Source: Didymella arachidicola
Lineage: Eukaryota; Ascomycota; Dothideomycetes; Pleosporales; Didymellaceae
Assembly: GCA_016630955.3 (NCBI GenBank)
Contig: CM049997.1
Span: 1,393,501 to 1,457,500 of the forward strand
Direction of reading: 5' to 3'
Length of the DNA: 64,000 nt
Position numbers and translations under genes: made by a program. Under the pieces are notes generated by a model that worked only from the letters and a program-made list of their open reading frames with translations, was not told the DNA's origin and did no database searches. The first letter of the stretch is position 1; each line of letters begins with the position of its first letter. This document shows positions 22,380 to 34,832 of this stretch, one piece after another.

Positions 22380-25300
22380 ATGGCTCCCAAAAGCAGTCAG
22401 CCACCACCAAGTGCTTCACAGAAGACGAAGCAGCGGTCGATCTCAAGCTTCTTTACGCCGAGACAGTCGCAGGCTCCAAAACCGTCACAAATTCCGCAAC
22501 CCTCATCCAAACCACATCCGCAGCCTGCGCCTCCTGTCGCCAGCGTCACGACCCGCGATGACGACGCAGGAGAAACTCTGCCTCTGGGAAACTCGATACT
22601 AGGTCGAAAGCGCACAAAACCTGCATCGGGCGAAGATGGCGCGGCTCCTAAGCGCCTGCGAGTCCCAGACAGTGAAGACGCTCACGCGTCGCTCGGTCAG
22701 GCGACTGCAGCGAGTCTGAATACGCACAAGCCTACCAGGCTCACGGGGAAGACATCGAGGTTCATTTTCTCCTCATCTCCTTCGCAGCGCGACGAGAATG
22801 AGGCGACAGCCGAAGAGACCGATGCTGCAGCAACCCAGCGACAGAAAGAACAGCTGCATGAGAAATTCGTCAAGAAGCTCGGGCGGCCAGACAGTTTCGC
22901 CGAGCTGCGCAGGAGGAACAAGATCATTGTTGAAGAGGAGGCTAACGGAGAAGGTGAGGCTGACGAGGACGACGAGGACGATGCGCCCAAGCCTCCCGTG
23001 AAAGGGAAGAAGGGAGCGGCCACAAAGAAGACGGCCTCGAAACTGACGCCAATGGAGAAGCAGTACCTGGATATCAAGCGGAAACACCTCGATACAATCA
23101 TCGTTATGGAGGTTGGTTACAAATTCAAGTTCTTCGGTGAGGATGCCAGGACAGCGTCAAAAGAGCTGGGAATCGTGTGCATACCAGGCAAGATGAGGTA
23201 CGATGAGCACTCATCCGAGGCACACCTCGACAGGTTTGCCTCCGCAAGTTTTCCAGTACATCGTCTCCAGGTCCATGTCAAACGTCTTGTAAAAGCAAAT
23301 CACAAGGTTGGGGTGGTCAGACAAATCGAAACCGCAGCGCTGAAGGCGGCTGGTGACAACCGGAACGCGCCGTTCGTGCGCAAGCTTACGAATCTGTACA
23401 CCAAGGGCACGTATGTTGATGATGTCGAAGGCTTAGAGACGGGCCCTGAGGGACAAGATCCTGGCGCGCAAGCAACAGGCTACCTGCTGTGTATCACGGA
23501 AACTAACGCGAATGGTTGGGGCAACGACGAGAAGGTGCAGGTTGGCTTAGTAGCTGTACAACCTGCGACTGGAGATGTCATCTACGACGATTTTGAGGAT
23601 GGCTTCATGCGGAGCGAGATCGAGACACGCCTACTCCATATCGCCCCAGCTGAATTCCTGGTTGTTGGTGACCTCTCCAGGGCTACCGACAAACTCATAC
23701 AGCATCTTTCAGCCAGCAAGACCAATGTGTTCGGAGATCGCTCGCGTGTTGAGCGAGTAGAAAAGCCCAAGACCATGGCTGCTCAGGCGTATGGTCACAT
23801 TTCTAACTTTTACGCTGGGAAGATGAAAACCAATCAGGACGGGCCATCGTCCAGCCAGACTGCTATTCTCGACAAAGTTCATCAATTGTCCGAACACGTC
23901 ACCATTTGTCTGTCAGCAATGATCACGTACTTGAGTGAGTACGGGTTGGAGCACGTCTTCGATCTGACGAAGTACTTTCAACCCTTCAGTGCCCGATCCT
24001 ATATGCTGCTGAACGGCAATACGCTTTCCAGCCTTGAGATTTACCAGAATCAGACCGACTATACAGCCAAAGGTAGCCTGTTCTGGACCATGGACAGAAC
24101 GAAGACTCGTTTTGGGCAACGACTACTACGAAAATGGGTCGGTCGACCACTGATTGACAAGGAGCGCTTAGAGGAGCGCATCACGGCAGTTGAGGAGCTA
24201 AAGAACGGGGAGAACACTATCCCGTTCGACAAGTTGAAGTTTCTGTTGAGCCGGATCCGGACCGATCTTGAGAAGGTACTTATCAGGATCTACTACAAGA
24301 AGTGCACTCGACCGGAGCTTCTAGCCGCTTTACAAGCACTTCAGGACATCTCTGGTCAATATCTGCAGGTCAAGTCACCGGAACAAAGTGGTTTCTCATC
24401 GACACTACTCAGCGAAGCAATTGCAAACATCCCGAGGATATACAACGACATTGTGACGTTCCTGGAGCAAATTAATGCCAGTGCTGCCAAGGCTGACGAC
24501 AAATACAACTTCTTTCAAGAGGCACACGAAGCAGAGGATATCAATGACCTCAAGTTGAACATTGCCTCAGTCGAAGACGATCTCAACACGTATCGTAAGG
24601 ACGCCGCTGCAAAGCTTGGTGTAACAAAGGTCGATTATGTTACCGTTGCTGGCATCGAGTACCTCATTGAGGTCAAGCGGAAGTCTCCGCAAGAGAAGAA
24701 GGTTCCCGCTTCGTGGCAACAGATCTCAGCGACTAAGGCTACTCTGCGCTTCCACACGACCGAAGTCAAACGTATGTGTCAAGAGCGTGATCAGTACAAG
24801 GAGTCTCTTGCTGCGGCCTGTGACGTTGCATTCAAGCGCTTGTTGGACGAAATATCTTCCAAATACCAAGAGCTCCGAGACTGTGTCCACTCGATTGCTA
24901 CCCTCGATGCGCTCTTCTCTTTGGCTCTACTCGCAAATCAGCCTGGTTACGTCAAGCCCACCTTCACAGACGACATCGAACTCAACATCACCGGTGGTCG
25001 ACATCCCATGGTCGAGCAGCTGCTCCTTGACAACTACGTGCCGAATGATCTCAACCTCTCGCACACCAGTACACGTGCGTTGCTAGTCACCGGACCCAAT
25101 ATGGGTGGCAAGTCTTCATACGTCCGATCTGCTGCTTTGATCGCCATCATGGGTCAAATCGGGTCATACGTGCCTGCAACGGAAGCACGGCTTGGTATGC
25201 TTGACGCTGTGTTTACGCGCATGGGGGCGTTCGACAACATGCTGAAGGGCGAATCCACATTCATGGTGGAGCTCAACGAGACATCTGACATCCTAAAATC

Positions 25301-25816
25301 TGCAACGCCTCGTTCGCTCGTCATCCTCGATGAGCTGGGTCGCGGCACCAGTACGTTTGATGGCGTTGCCATCGCCGAAGCAGTACTCGACTTCGTTGTT
25401 CGCAACCTCCAGAGTCTGACTCTGTTCATCACCCACTACCAGCACCTTTCCCAGCTTCACTCGCGATTCACCAACGGCGAGCTAAAGAATGTGCACATGT
25501 CTTTCGAGGAGCGTGATGGTGGCAAGGAAGTCGTATTCCTCTACGAGGTGGCTGAAGGTACCAGTCACAGATCCTACGGACTCAATGTTGCGCGGTTAGC
25601 CAGGGTACCCGAGAAGGTCATTGACGTTGCTGGTGTTAAGAGTGCTGAGTTGGAAGACAGCATGGCAGCGTGCAAAATTGGCAATCTGTAGGTTTCTTGA
25701 CCTTTTTATGGACAAACATGCTGACTTCCATCAGGTCGCGTATGATAAACAGTCTGATGAGCTCTGGTTCGGAGGAGAGTCTTGACAAGGTCATTGAGGG
25801 TATTGAGCAGCTGTGA
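22380..25816 (+). CDS. MSH3: DNA mismatch repair protein Msh3 (MutS-beta subunit)
   Basis: Partner of Msh2 that recognises insertion/deletion loops in the nucleus. Exons 22380-25687 and 25735-25816 give 1129 residues. The 47-nt intron contains a GCTGAC branch site. Without splicing, the protein would stop at 25691 and lose the last 27 residues. An N-terminal PIP-box-like QRSISSFF is seen at about residues 18-25, where the family binds PCNA. A low-complexity linker leads to the mismatch-binding domain (MEVGYKFKFFGEDA), then connector, lever/clamp and ATPase domains. Walker A GPNMGGKSS lies near residues 905-913, Walker B and signature at VILDELGRGTSTFDG, then ITHYQHL. The C-terminal helix-turn-helix ends SLDKVIEGIEQL. 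Length and domain order are normal for Msh3; Msh6 lacks this linker pattern. Confidence 0.96.
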
Positions 25817-26102
25817 CCGAGCGGTATCGTCGCTTGAGATGTTGATTTGCAATGCTATCACACATTGCTGCTCCTGATTTCAAGGTTGTACGATCCTTCG
25901 CTCGTTTTGTTGAGTCGGTCATTCCGATGTTGGTTTTACATGTCTATTTGAGCCAACAACAGCATGGCCCTATTACGCCAATGCCACAGCCGAGCACGCC
26001 ATCCGCCTGCGATAACCCACCGGCATTGGTCAGCGGCTGACAGCCGAAGTATTAATGTATCAATGTCCGGGACCTGTAGTGGATATTTCGTGAAAGCTAG
26101 AA

Positions 26103-27775
26103 ATGACTGCTAGATCAGTAGCTATAATTGGTGCTGGTGCAGCCGGTACGTGCCAATGCTTTCGAAACCCCCGAATTCTACCTTCTCACATACTGCCAGG
26201 CGCTGCCGCAGCTGCAGCCTTCGATGCCGAAGATGCTTTCGACGTGATACAAGTGTTTGAGCGCAGGGAAACACCAGGAGGGACATGGTACTACACCACC
26301 GAATAGTTTTTCGATTTCGGTTTCTCATTTTGGTGTAGGATATACGACCGAGATCCGGGACCGCCGCCTCGATTGCAGCCCGGGCAGAATCCCCCAGACA
26401 TCGATCCTCCCTTGAAAGTGCCCCAAAACCTACCAACAGCCGTAGCCCCCACAAAGCAGACCAGATTCGACACAACGCCTATATACGAAGGCCTTACGTA
26501 AGTTGCTTGTTGCAGATGTGGAACCACTAACATGACTAATTGGACTCAAGTACAAATGTCCCTGAGATCATCATGTCGTTGTCAGACGAACGATTCGCCT
26601 ACGGACCGTTCGCACCGCATTGGGTGCCGAGGCAATACATTCAGGACTATTTTAACTCACACCACCTTGATCATTACCTCGTCCTAAGCACCACCGTCGA
26701 GGATGTTACTGAAGATCATGGTGGCTGGAGATTAACCTTGCGGCGCTACGATCCCGTACCAAAAGTGGACATATGGTGGACTGAGCGCTTTGATGCTCTG
26801 GTCATCGCCAACGGACACTACTCTGTGCCATATGTATGCTTTGTCCGTTCAATTCCGGCACATACTGACGAGTTACAGATTCCCAGAGTCGATGGCCTTG
26901 ACGAGTATCTGAGCGTATATCCTGGCAGGGTGACGCACTCGAAATTCTACCGCAGCCCAACACACTACGCCGGTAAGAAAGTTCTCATCATTGGAAATTC
27001 TGCATCTGGCCACGACATTACGACGCTGCTCGCTCAATCCGAAGTCGTCACGCTCCCGATCTACCAGTCGCGGCGCTCACGTTCGCGGTGGGATGGCTCG
27101 ACACCGCCATCTGGCGTCGCTTGGAAACCGGTCATTACGAAATACTCTTCATCTGGAGCCATACACTTCGCTGATGGAAGTGTCCTGGAAGATATCGATA
27201 TGGTGATCTACTGCACGGGCTACAAGCCGTCTTTCCCGTTCTGGAACACTGCTGCCAACGGTGCGCCGTTGTATAATTACAAAGAAAGCAGGCTAGAGGG
27301 GTTCTACCAACATACGTTCAGCGAGAAGTGGCAGAGAAGCCTGGGTATCATTGGCGTCCCCCGCGTTTTGACCTTTCGCAGCTTCGAATATCAAGCCATC
27401 GCCCTGGCAAGGTTGTTCTGTGGCCGCGAAGCAAAGCCTTTGCCGAGTAATAAGGAAATGCGAGATTGGGAGGAAAAGAGATTAGCGCAGTGTAAAAAAG
27501 AGGGTCGGCAATTTCACACGATTCTTTGGGACGACGGTGAGACGATGGAATGGTTCAGGTATTTGTATGAACTTGCAGGCCTGCCAGGACTGGATGGCAA
27601 AGGCAGATACCCACCGCAGTTGACACCAGAGCAAAGATGGGCATATGACAACATCAAAAAGTATCCTGAGCCAGGAAAAAGTGTCGGAAACAACTCCATT
27701 GAAGCGTCCGGACGGCAAGCCATTGGAGAAGAAGAAGACTTGAAGGGAGAGAAAGACACCACGTGGTTCATTTGA
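26103..27775 (+). CDS. Flavin-containing monooxygenase (FMO-type)
   Basis: Class B flavoprotein monooxygenase that uses FAD, NADPH and O2 to oxygenate soft N or S atoms. Five exons, 26103-26145, 26200-26287, 26339-26497, 26551-26833 and 26879-27775, give 489 residues. All four introns have GTAnGn donors. The FAD Rossmann motif GAGAAG opens the protein. FERRETPGGTWIYD and DERFAYGPFAPHWVP follow. The FMO fingerprint YPGRVTHSKFYRSP lies before the NADPH motif IIGNSASGHD, and VIYCTGYKPSFPFW is the late Rossmann segment. The fourth intron is 45 nt and leaves the frame open, so it is easy to miss. The gene lies just upstream of an SfnG-like monooxygenase on the same strand. Substrate is unknown; a Baeyer-Villiger type is less likely because of the FMO fingerprint. 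Confidence 0.9.
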
Positions 27776-28307
27776 GCTGCCAAGTAAACAGATATGACCA
27801 GAAACCACCCTTTCTTTCTCCCGCTCTCCATCCCGTCAATACTTTTCCAGGACTCATGTTGGAGTCCCCGCCGTGATGTCTGCAAGCACGTGGGCGCGAT
27901 TCGCTATTCACTGCCGGAATGGCGCAATTGGCCGACTGGCTCCGATCCGTCGAACACCATGGAATCCACGGATGCGACACACATTGGGGTAGTTTGGGGT
28001 AGTTTGTGCAGATCTCTCATATCTGCTCGGCCCTAAGTGTACTCCACCACGCGTCGACCCCGCAAGTCGTTGACGCAGCATGCTCGCAGCACGCAATCAC
28101 GTCCTCGAATGTTGCGAGCCCTACGGCTGTGGCCGGTATCCTTGTGTGATCGCTCACCATCGACCATCACGGTACGGAAGGCCTCCGAGAACGTTTGATT
28201 GATGTATGTGCAATGAATTAGAGGAGCTTGCAAAAGCTCATAAGTAGAGGGATGTAACGGACCGTGCTCTTCATTAAGCCAACCGACAGTGTAATACGCA
28301 ATTCAAG
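27776..28307. other. Intergenic between two monooxygenase genes
   Basis: Downstream of the FMO and upstream of the SfnG-like gene. A short stretch near 27913 looks slightly tRNA-like but does not fold into a full cloverleaf by eye. No gene was found. Confidence 0.5.
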
Positions 28308-29568
28308 ATGGCCGCACCAAATGGTACAAACGAGTCGAACGGCTACACACCTATCCAACCCCATGAACTGAACACAGACCCAGATCGTGTTCTCTTCGCG
28401 TGCGCACTTCCAATCCAATTCTCTGTCCTTTTTAACAGTTTCCAGCTACTGGGTCCCCAACGTCTCCGGTGGCCTCGTCATCTCCAAGATTCCACAACGC
28501 ACCTCCTGGGACCTTAAGTCAAATGCGCGTTATGCTCAGACCGCCGAGCGTGTAGGCTTCGAATATGCGCTGACACAGATCCGCTTCACGGCCTCTTACG
28601 GCGCAGCCAACCAGCACGAGTCCGTGACATTCTCGCAGGCGCTGCTGCATCAGACCGAGCGCCTCAAGCTGATTGCTGCGATCCTCCCGGGTCCGTGGAA
28701 TCCGACTATTGCTGCAAAGCAAATCGCCAGTATTGATAACTATACGAATGGGCGCATTGCCGTGAACATCGTCTCTGGGTGGTTCAAGGGTGAGTTCACG
28801 GCCGTTGGCCAGTGGTGGCTCGAGCACGCAGAGCGGTACCGTCGCAGTCGAGAATTTATAGAGGCGCTGAAGGGCATCTGGACTGCGGGCGAGAAAGGTT
28901 TCACGTACGGCGGTGACTTTTACCAATACCGAGGTTACAACTTGAGTCCTAAACCGCTGAAGTGGGAGGGACGTGAGCATCCAGAAATCTTCCAGGGCGG
29001 AAACAGTGATGACGCGCGCGACAACGGCGCACAAGTCAGCGACTGGTACTTCATGAACGGAAACGATCTGGAAGGGTTCAGGACACAGATCCAGGACGTA
29101 AAGGAAAGAGCCAGGAAGGTTGGAAGAGAGCAGCATGTGCGATTTGCGGTCAACAGCTTCGTCATCCTCAGAGAAACCGAAGAGGAGGCTATCCAGGTCC
29201 TCCGGGAGATCCAGGGCAAGGCGGACACAGAGGCGGTGGAGGCCTTTCGAGACGCAGTCCAGCAAGCAGGCGCTAGTACGGGCAACAAGAAGGGCATGTG
29301 GGCGGACTCCAAGGTGGAGGATTTGGTGCAGTACAACGATGGCTTCAAGACGAAACTGATTGGAACGAAGGAGCAGATTGCTGATCGCATTCTGTTGCTG
29401 AAGAGCCTGGGTGTCAACCTAATCCTATCGGCCTTTTTGCACTACGAGGATGATATCGAGGCGTATGGTAAGGAGGTACTGCCGCTGGTGAGGAAGCTCG
29501 AGGCGGAGGGTCGCGGCAAGGACGCTGAAGATGAGATTCGGAGGACTGGTGACATCTATAGGAAATAG
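28308..29568 (+). CDS. SfnG-like dimethyl sulfone monooxygenase (luciferase-like, FMNH2-dependent)
   Basis: Two exons, 28308-28399 and 28446-29568, encode 404 residues. The 46-nt intron removes a block that would otherwise disrupt the N-terminus, giving RVLFAYWVPNVSGGLV. That opening, RYAQTAERVGFEYALTQIRF, NIVSGWFKGEFTA, HPEIFQGGNSDDAR and SDWYFMNG match the bacterial luciferase superfamily and in particular SfnG-type sulfone monooxygenases, from memory. SfnG converts dimethyl sulfone to methanesulfinate, allowing sulfur assimilation. SsuD alkanesulfonate monooxygenase is the main alternative. Such enzymes need reduced FMN from a separate reductase, which I do not see nearby. No targeting signal is obvious, so a cytosolic location is likely. 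Confidence 0.87.
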
Positions 29569-30280
29569 ACTTTTCGATAGGGATAAACCGGTAGTGTTTA
29601 GTATCACGCAAAGAGTGAGAAGCGTAGTTCAAGAATCTAGCCAGTCTTCTACCCTTCTCCGTGAGTAGTGGTTCGTCACCTGCGGCTTCAAGGCCGTGTC
29701 GATGGCATTGAGCGATTGTTGCTGCTGTGCAGGGCCTTTGCCCTTGTCCATCGGTGCTCGCTGCTCGGCACCTCTCGAGCCTGCCCACATATTGCCTGCT
29801 GGCGCTGCGGCTGCGGAGGGCTACTTCTCTTTGATGATGCGCAAGGGCCCGCACATGGTAGCGATTCGCTAAACTGACTGGTGAATGTGGCTAGGTCGGT
29901 GATGGAGTAGATCTCTATAAATTTGAATTGCCAGTGGAATTAGGACTGGGTGAGATGTAAGAGGTCAGGTGGTCCTGCCCATCTGCGGATCTTCTGATCC
30001 GAGCTTCACGATGCTGATTAAGTAGGCGAGGTATGACGTCGTGGTGGTGGTGATCACTTCTACAGTGTCCTCGAAAGCGAGCTAGAATCAAAGTGCTGAG
30101 GCTCAGAAAACATGCAGGCCGTTCTAGACCGATTGACTTCAAGTGCCAGCATTGCAAGTCGCGTGCGCGCGGTGTCTTGCATATGCGCCGCCAAGACCGA
30201 GCTTAGCTCGCAGCTTCCAAAAGTGACGGAGTTTATCCACGGGCTACGACCACCACGCGTCCATCGACAACACCCGCAAC
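29569..30280. other. Intergenic, upstream of PAM17
   Basis: 3' flank of the SfnG-like gene and promoter of PAM17. No coding frame with recognisable motifs was found. Confidence 0.5.
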
Positions 30281-31044
30281 ATGCTTGCTCGAAGCGCCCT
30301 GTGCCCCGCGAGGGCGTTCGCTCGCCGCTATCCGCCCGCCATTTTTTCTCCATGTGCGACTGGAGCTGCCTCCTTCTCCACATGCACACGACCAGCAAAG
30401 CTCCCGCAGCAGTCGCAACCACGCTTCTTCACACAACAACGCACCCCTCTGCACAGGCCCGCCGTCCGCAATGCCTCGACAACGCCTCCCGCAGCAGACG
30501 CCAAGACCACACCGAGGAACGCAGCTCTCACATGGAACGACTTTTTCGCACTGCGCCGAACGCGCCGGCGCATTGGACAGGCGTGCTCGGGCGCCAGTGC
30601 TATCGGCGTGACGTACTACGGCCTGACATTTATGATCAACAACGGTTACGACGCTGTGCTGTCTGAACAATTGGGCGGCTTCGACCCCATGATGCTGATG
30701 GGACTGAGCACGCTGGGCATGCTGGCTGCAGGATGGCTGATTGGGCCCATCTTCGGCAATCAGATCTTCAATCTCGCGTACCGAGGCGTGCTGAAGGAAT
30801 TTACAGCAGTACGTTAATCCTGGGCGTCGTTGGCAGCACGACACTGACACTAGAGTAGAAAGACTCCGCCTTTTTCAACCGCATAAAGCGTCACCGCGTC
30901 GATCCTTCCGTCTCCTCGCTCGCCAACCCCCCGCCAGACTACTACGGTGAGAAAATCGGTAGCGTCGCTGGCTACAGGCGATGGCTGAAGGACCAGCGTG
31001 CCTTCAACCTGAAGACCGGCCGACACCAGCGTGGGCAGATTTAG
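30281..31044 (+). CDS. PAM17: Pam17, subunit of the mitochondrial presequence import motor
   Basis: Inner-membrane protein that helps assemble the PAM motor at the TIM23 translocase. Exons 30281-30808 and 30859-31044 give 237 residues around a 50-nt intron. The first 70 residues are rich in Arg, Ala and Ser with no acidic residue until late, as expected for a matrix-targeting presequence. The family core starts at LTWNDFFALRRTRRRIG. Two membrane segments follow, IGVTYYGLTFMINNGY and LMGLSTLGMLAAGWLIGP. Exon 2 carries FFNRIKRHRVDPS and the conserved end DYYGEKIGSVAGYRRWLKDQ. Unspliced, the frame stops two codons past the donor, so the intron is needed. Confidence 0.94.
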
Positions 31045-31638
31045 GCCCTGTGACGAGTAGCAAAGCAGGTACATATACTGGCGAGAGCGCCCAGCATTTC
31101 TTCAGTGCACAGTAAGTGAGCGGCAGTGATTTGACCTGTCGCTAGCGATGGCATTACGGCGCGTTGACAGCCATTTTCATATTGTTTACAAAAACGTCCA
31201 ACGTCGAATGACAAGCTTCTGTACTTTACATGTAATCGTCAAGCGTCATCTCCCCTCAAGGGGTCCACCAAACATCACATCATCCTCAAGTCACCATTGT
31301 CAGCTGTATGATATGCTGCAGCAGTGACAGTTGACCGTTGAACTCGCGACAGCAGGGACCTATCATCTGCGAAGTCGATACCTTGCCAGGTGTGTGTACG
31401 TTCTGCCGGGTATTCAGTCATGTAGATGTCGAGTATAGATACCGACTGCGTCGCTGCCATTGGCGTACGTTTTATTGTGCAAGGGTTGCAGAGGACTGCC
31501 TACTCACTGGCTTCATAGGTGGATATGATCTGTTGGTAACTCCACGGATGTCTGGAAATTCTCTAGTGCATGGCAGTACTGCGCTTGATAACATTGAGCA
31601 TATGCAGCTATCGATTCTCCCCATCGGTCTCCTTCCAC
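31045..31638. other. Convergent 3' intergenic region
   Basis: Lies between the ends of PAM17 and the M50B-like gene. Only small unsupported frames were seen. Confidence 0.5.
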
Positions 31639-32619
31639 TTACACCCTCATCAGCATGCGAACAGTAGGGATAAAATCCTGACTGTCTTTTTGTTGCTGGT
31701 CCCAATCCTGCGGGAAGGCAGCCAGGGCAGCAATGATACCACATATCATCAAGATCAAAGACACGACTGACCAGATGACACCCCAGCATTGCGAGGAGCC
31801 GCCGTACCTCTTTGCAAAGACACTGGCGTCCGATGAGTTGACTTTTCGAAGTATCAAGTCGTCACAGATGTCCCAGACACTGTAGAGACTTGACATGACA
31901 CCGATGAAGAGCTGGATGTAAGTTAGTGACTGAGCAACTGTCGTTGGTCCTTCAGCTTACCACAACGAATCTCAACGCTTCTGCGTGCTCGATGAACCAA
32001 CAACCGACCAGCAACCCCACCGCCAACAATATTGTAACAATTGTCAACCAATCCTTCCTCGCCCACCACAATGTCAACAAAAAGCATACACCGAGTACGA
32101 TACTGGCGACTTTACTCGCCACGATGTTAAACCCGCAAAACGTCAGCAGCGCACCGATCAAGCTCGATCCAAGGTACCCAGCAGGTAGTGTGATGAACTG
32201 CTTGCCACCGCGCATGTGCGTAACGCCGCCTTCGTGCGGATCTAGGCTGATGGACTCGACGCGCCCACCCGTACAGCAGGCCGTGATTGCATGACCAAAC
32301 TCATGGAAAGCGATCACAAGCATCTGCGATTTTGATCAGTCACGTGCGTCTGTGAAGAGGACGACCTCGGGAGTTCAGCTGGAAGTGCAGTTGAGAACTT
32401 TGAACTCACCTTGAAGGGCCACAAAACCCAGCGAACATAAGGAAGGTTCCAGAGAAGGGCGATTATTACGATATATGCTATCAAAACCCCTAACGTGACG
32501 CCCTGCGTATGATTAACGCCTAGGCCGCGTCGCGCAAAGGCGTGAAGGTGTGGCTGGGCCAGCGCTGGCCCCGTTGTAATGAGAGCGCGGCGCGCTAGCT
32601 TGCCCAAGGTTGGAGGCAT
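31639..32619 (-). CDS. M50B-like membrane metallopeptidase
   Basis: Three exons, 32619-32410, 32323-31961 and 31911-31639, give 281 residues. Introns are 86 and 49 nt, with GTGAGT and GTAAGC donors. The zinc motif HEFGH is at residues 77-81 (IAFHEFGHAIT). The block FITLPAGYLGSSLIGALL follows, as in Peptidase_M50B-like proteins. At least five hydrophobic segments are visible: GVTLGVLIAYIVIIALLW, the PAGYLGSSLIGALLTF region, VASIVLGVCFLLTLWW, TIVTILLAVGLLVG and a C-terminal VIWSVVSLILMICGII. The usual M50 distal LDG/NPDG metal ligand is not obvious. Site-2-protease relatives cleave within the membrane; the substrate here is unknown. The start is the first ATG; a TTG and a possible acceptor (TTGCAG) sit just upstream, so another 5' exon is possible. 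Confidence 0.83.
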
Positions 32620-32987
32620 GTCTTTCTGCAAGTCGAAGACAGTGAGTGTATGCGGATTCTCGACGGTGTTTACATGAGAGAACGGTAGTGCTGTTTAAGT
32701 TGCATTTGACATTGGGCCGGCTGAGGTGGTTTGACCGTCGACACGCGTACGTACGCGCCACGTTTGTTCTAAAACGAACGTGGCTGAGCAAGCGCCGATC
32801 TTCCGATACCGTTGCATTGGAGCCACTAAATGGAATGCACAACAACAAAACGTGAACCACGAACATCTGACTCCGCGTTCTGAGAGATTGTACTATACGC
32901 AAGGATTCAAGAAGTTGCGATCAGGATGTATGTACAAGTATCGCTAAGAAGCTGAACAAATGTAGATAATCAAGTCCTCGCTGCAAC

Positions 32988-34832
32988 TTACACTACCCTA
33001 TCGTCACCGAGAGTCTCGCGGTGCATGGACCTGTTGCGAGGAGTGCCGTCAGAATCCTTCTCATCAATTTTCTCATCGAAAGATCTAGGGACGTGGGCAG
33101 CACCTGCGCGCTCGTCCAAGATCGAAGGGCGACGGTGCCAGTAAGACTCGTCGCGTGTGTTGCGGTCGATGTAGCCGGCGGGAACCCAGCTCTTGCTGCT
33201 GATAGCCTTGACGTCGATATCCATGTACATGTCGTTGACGCTTTCGAGGCTCAAAGACTTGGTCTCGAAGACGAAGAAGTAGACTATAGCGGCGGCGGCA
33301 AAGTTGCAGCCGAAGAAGACGAAACCGAAAGCGTAACTGATACCTTCGTTGGCATAGGGTGTCAGGAAACCGATCAAGAAGTTGCCCAGCCAATTGAACG
33401 CAGTCGCGAGCGAAGCCTGCTTAGCACGTGTGCGCAGTGGGAAGGTTTCGCCAATGACAACCCAAACGAAAGGACCCCAGGTCGACGCGAAAGACGCAAT
33501 GAACATGCAGGCGCACACGATCATGACGATTCCAGAAGAGGTGTACTCTGTCGGTGGACGGACAATGCCAATGACGGCAAAGATGAGCAACCAAGCTGCC
33601 TGCCAGAGACCACCGAAGACCAGAGGCATGCGACGTCCGAAGCGCTCGATCATCCAGAGACCAGGGACAGTCATCGCGACGTTGACAGCGCCGAGAATCA
33701 ACTGTGTCTGGATAGGATCATCGATGCCAGCGGACTCGAAGATCGTGGCGCCATAGTAGAAGAAGTAGTTGACACCAGTCCCTGCGAGATGTCAACAATG
33801 TTTGTGATATAGAGATCTAGATACTTACATTGCTGCAGGAATTGGAGCGCACAGCCCAAGAAGGTACGGTATACGAGGCGAGGAATGTTGGACGGTTGAC
33901 CGGTAAAACACTCGGCCCATGTTCCCTCACCGGCTTTAGACTGCTCTGCAATTGACTCCTGCATCTCCTTGAAGTCATCATTGACGAACTCGTCGTTAGG
34001 GTCATCCTTCTTGCCACGGAGACGCGCTAGGGACATGCGAGCTTCCTCCCAACGACCCTTGCCTGCCAGCCATCTTGGGGACTAATTCGTAAGTCAGTGG
34101 TGTTCTGATTTTTGAACAGGTGAACACTTACTTCAGGTGAGAATAGGATGCCGATGCCAAGAGGGAGAGAGAAGAAGATTCCTAGCCCAACGACAATTCT
34201 CCATGAAGCATCGCCATCCTGGCCAGGGCTATCGCGTACGCCGAAGTTGATGATGTTCGAGATCAAGATGCCGATGGTGATCATGAGCTGGTACGAAGCG
34301 ACGACTGCACCTCGAATCTCGCGAGGACAGCATTCGGACTGGAACATCGGTACACCGATCGATAGGATGCCAACACCTAGGCCAGCGACAATTCGACCGA
34401 TCATCAAGTGGACCCAGGAATACATCGCGGTGATCTGAATAATATTTCCGACGACGAAGATAGCGACACCGATAGAAAGACTGCGTCGGCGACCAAACCA
34501 ATCGGCAGTGTAGGCACCTGCAAGTGCACCGACGAGCGTACCAAGGGACATCGTGGAAACAACTAGAGACTGAATCTCGGTGTCAAATTCCCAGGTGCCG
34601 TCAGGGTTCTGGTACTGTCCGAAACGACGTCTGAAGTCCCGGAAAAGCAACATGCTCGAGATCTGACCGGTATCGTAGCCTGTTCAACTATTAGCAATTG
34701 ACTCGTAGAGCATGCCGACAACCACAACTTACCGAACAGAAAACCACCTATCGATGTGACAACGCCCAACATGATGGCCTCGATGCCAACCTCTGCACCA
34801 CGCAACTTGATAGATGTTTTGCCGAGACCCAT
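32988..34832 (-). CDS. MFS sugar transporter (hexose transporter-like)
   Basis: Plasma-membrane sugar porter of the major facilitator superfamily. Four exons, 34832-34733, 34679-34132, 34081-33829 and 33781-32988, give 564 residues with introns of 53, 50 and 47 nt. Sugar porter signatures are complete: GFLFGYDTGQISS, DWFGRRRSL, VPMFQSECCPREIRG, PESPRWL at the third exon start, QQWTGVNYFFYYG across the last junction, ERFGRRMPL, GETFPLRTR and FETKSLSLE. Twelve membrane segments are expected from this pattern. The C-terminal tail is long, hydrophilic and charged (about 75 residues), which may carry regulatory sites. The order resembles fungal glucose transporters, but transport specificity cannot be read from sequence. 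Confidence 0.93.

Noticed and set aside
27905..27975. tRNA-like stretch (TGGCGCAATTGGCC)
   Set aside because: No acceptor stem pairing or TTCGA-type T loop at the right distance.
33021..33812. 263-codon plus-strand open frame
   Set aside because: Antisense to the sugar transporter exon and crosses an intron; no domain.
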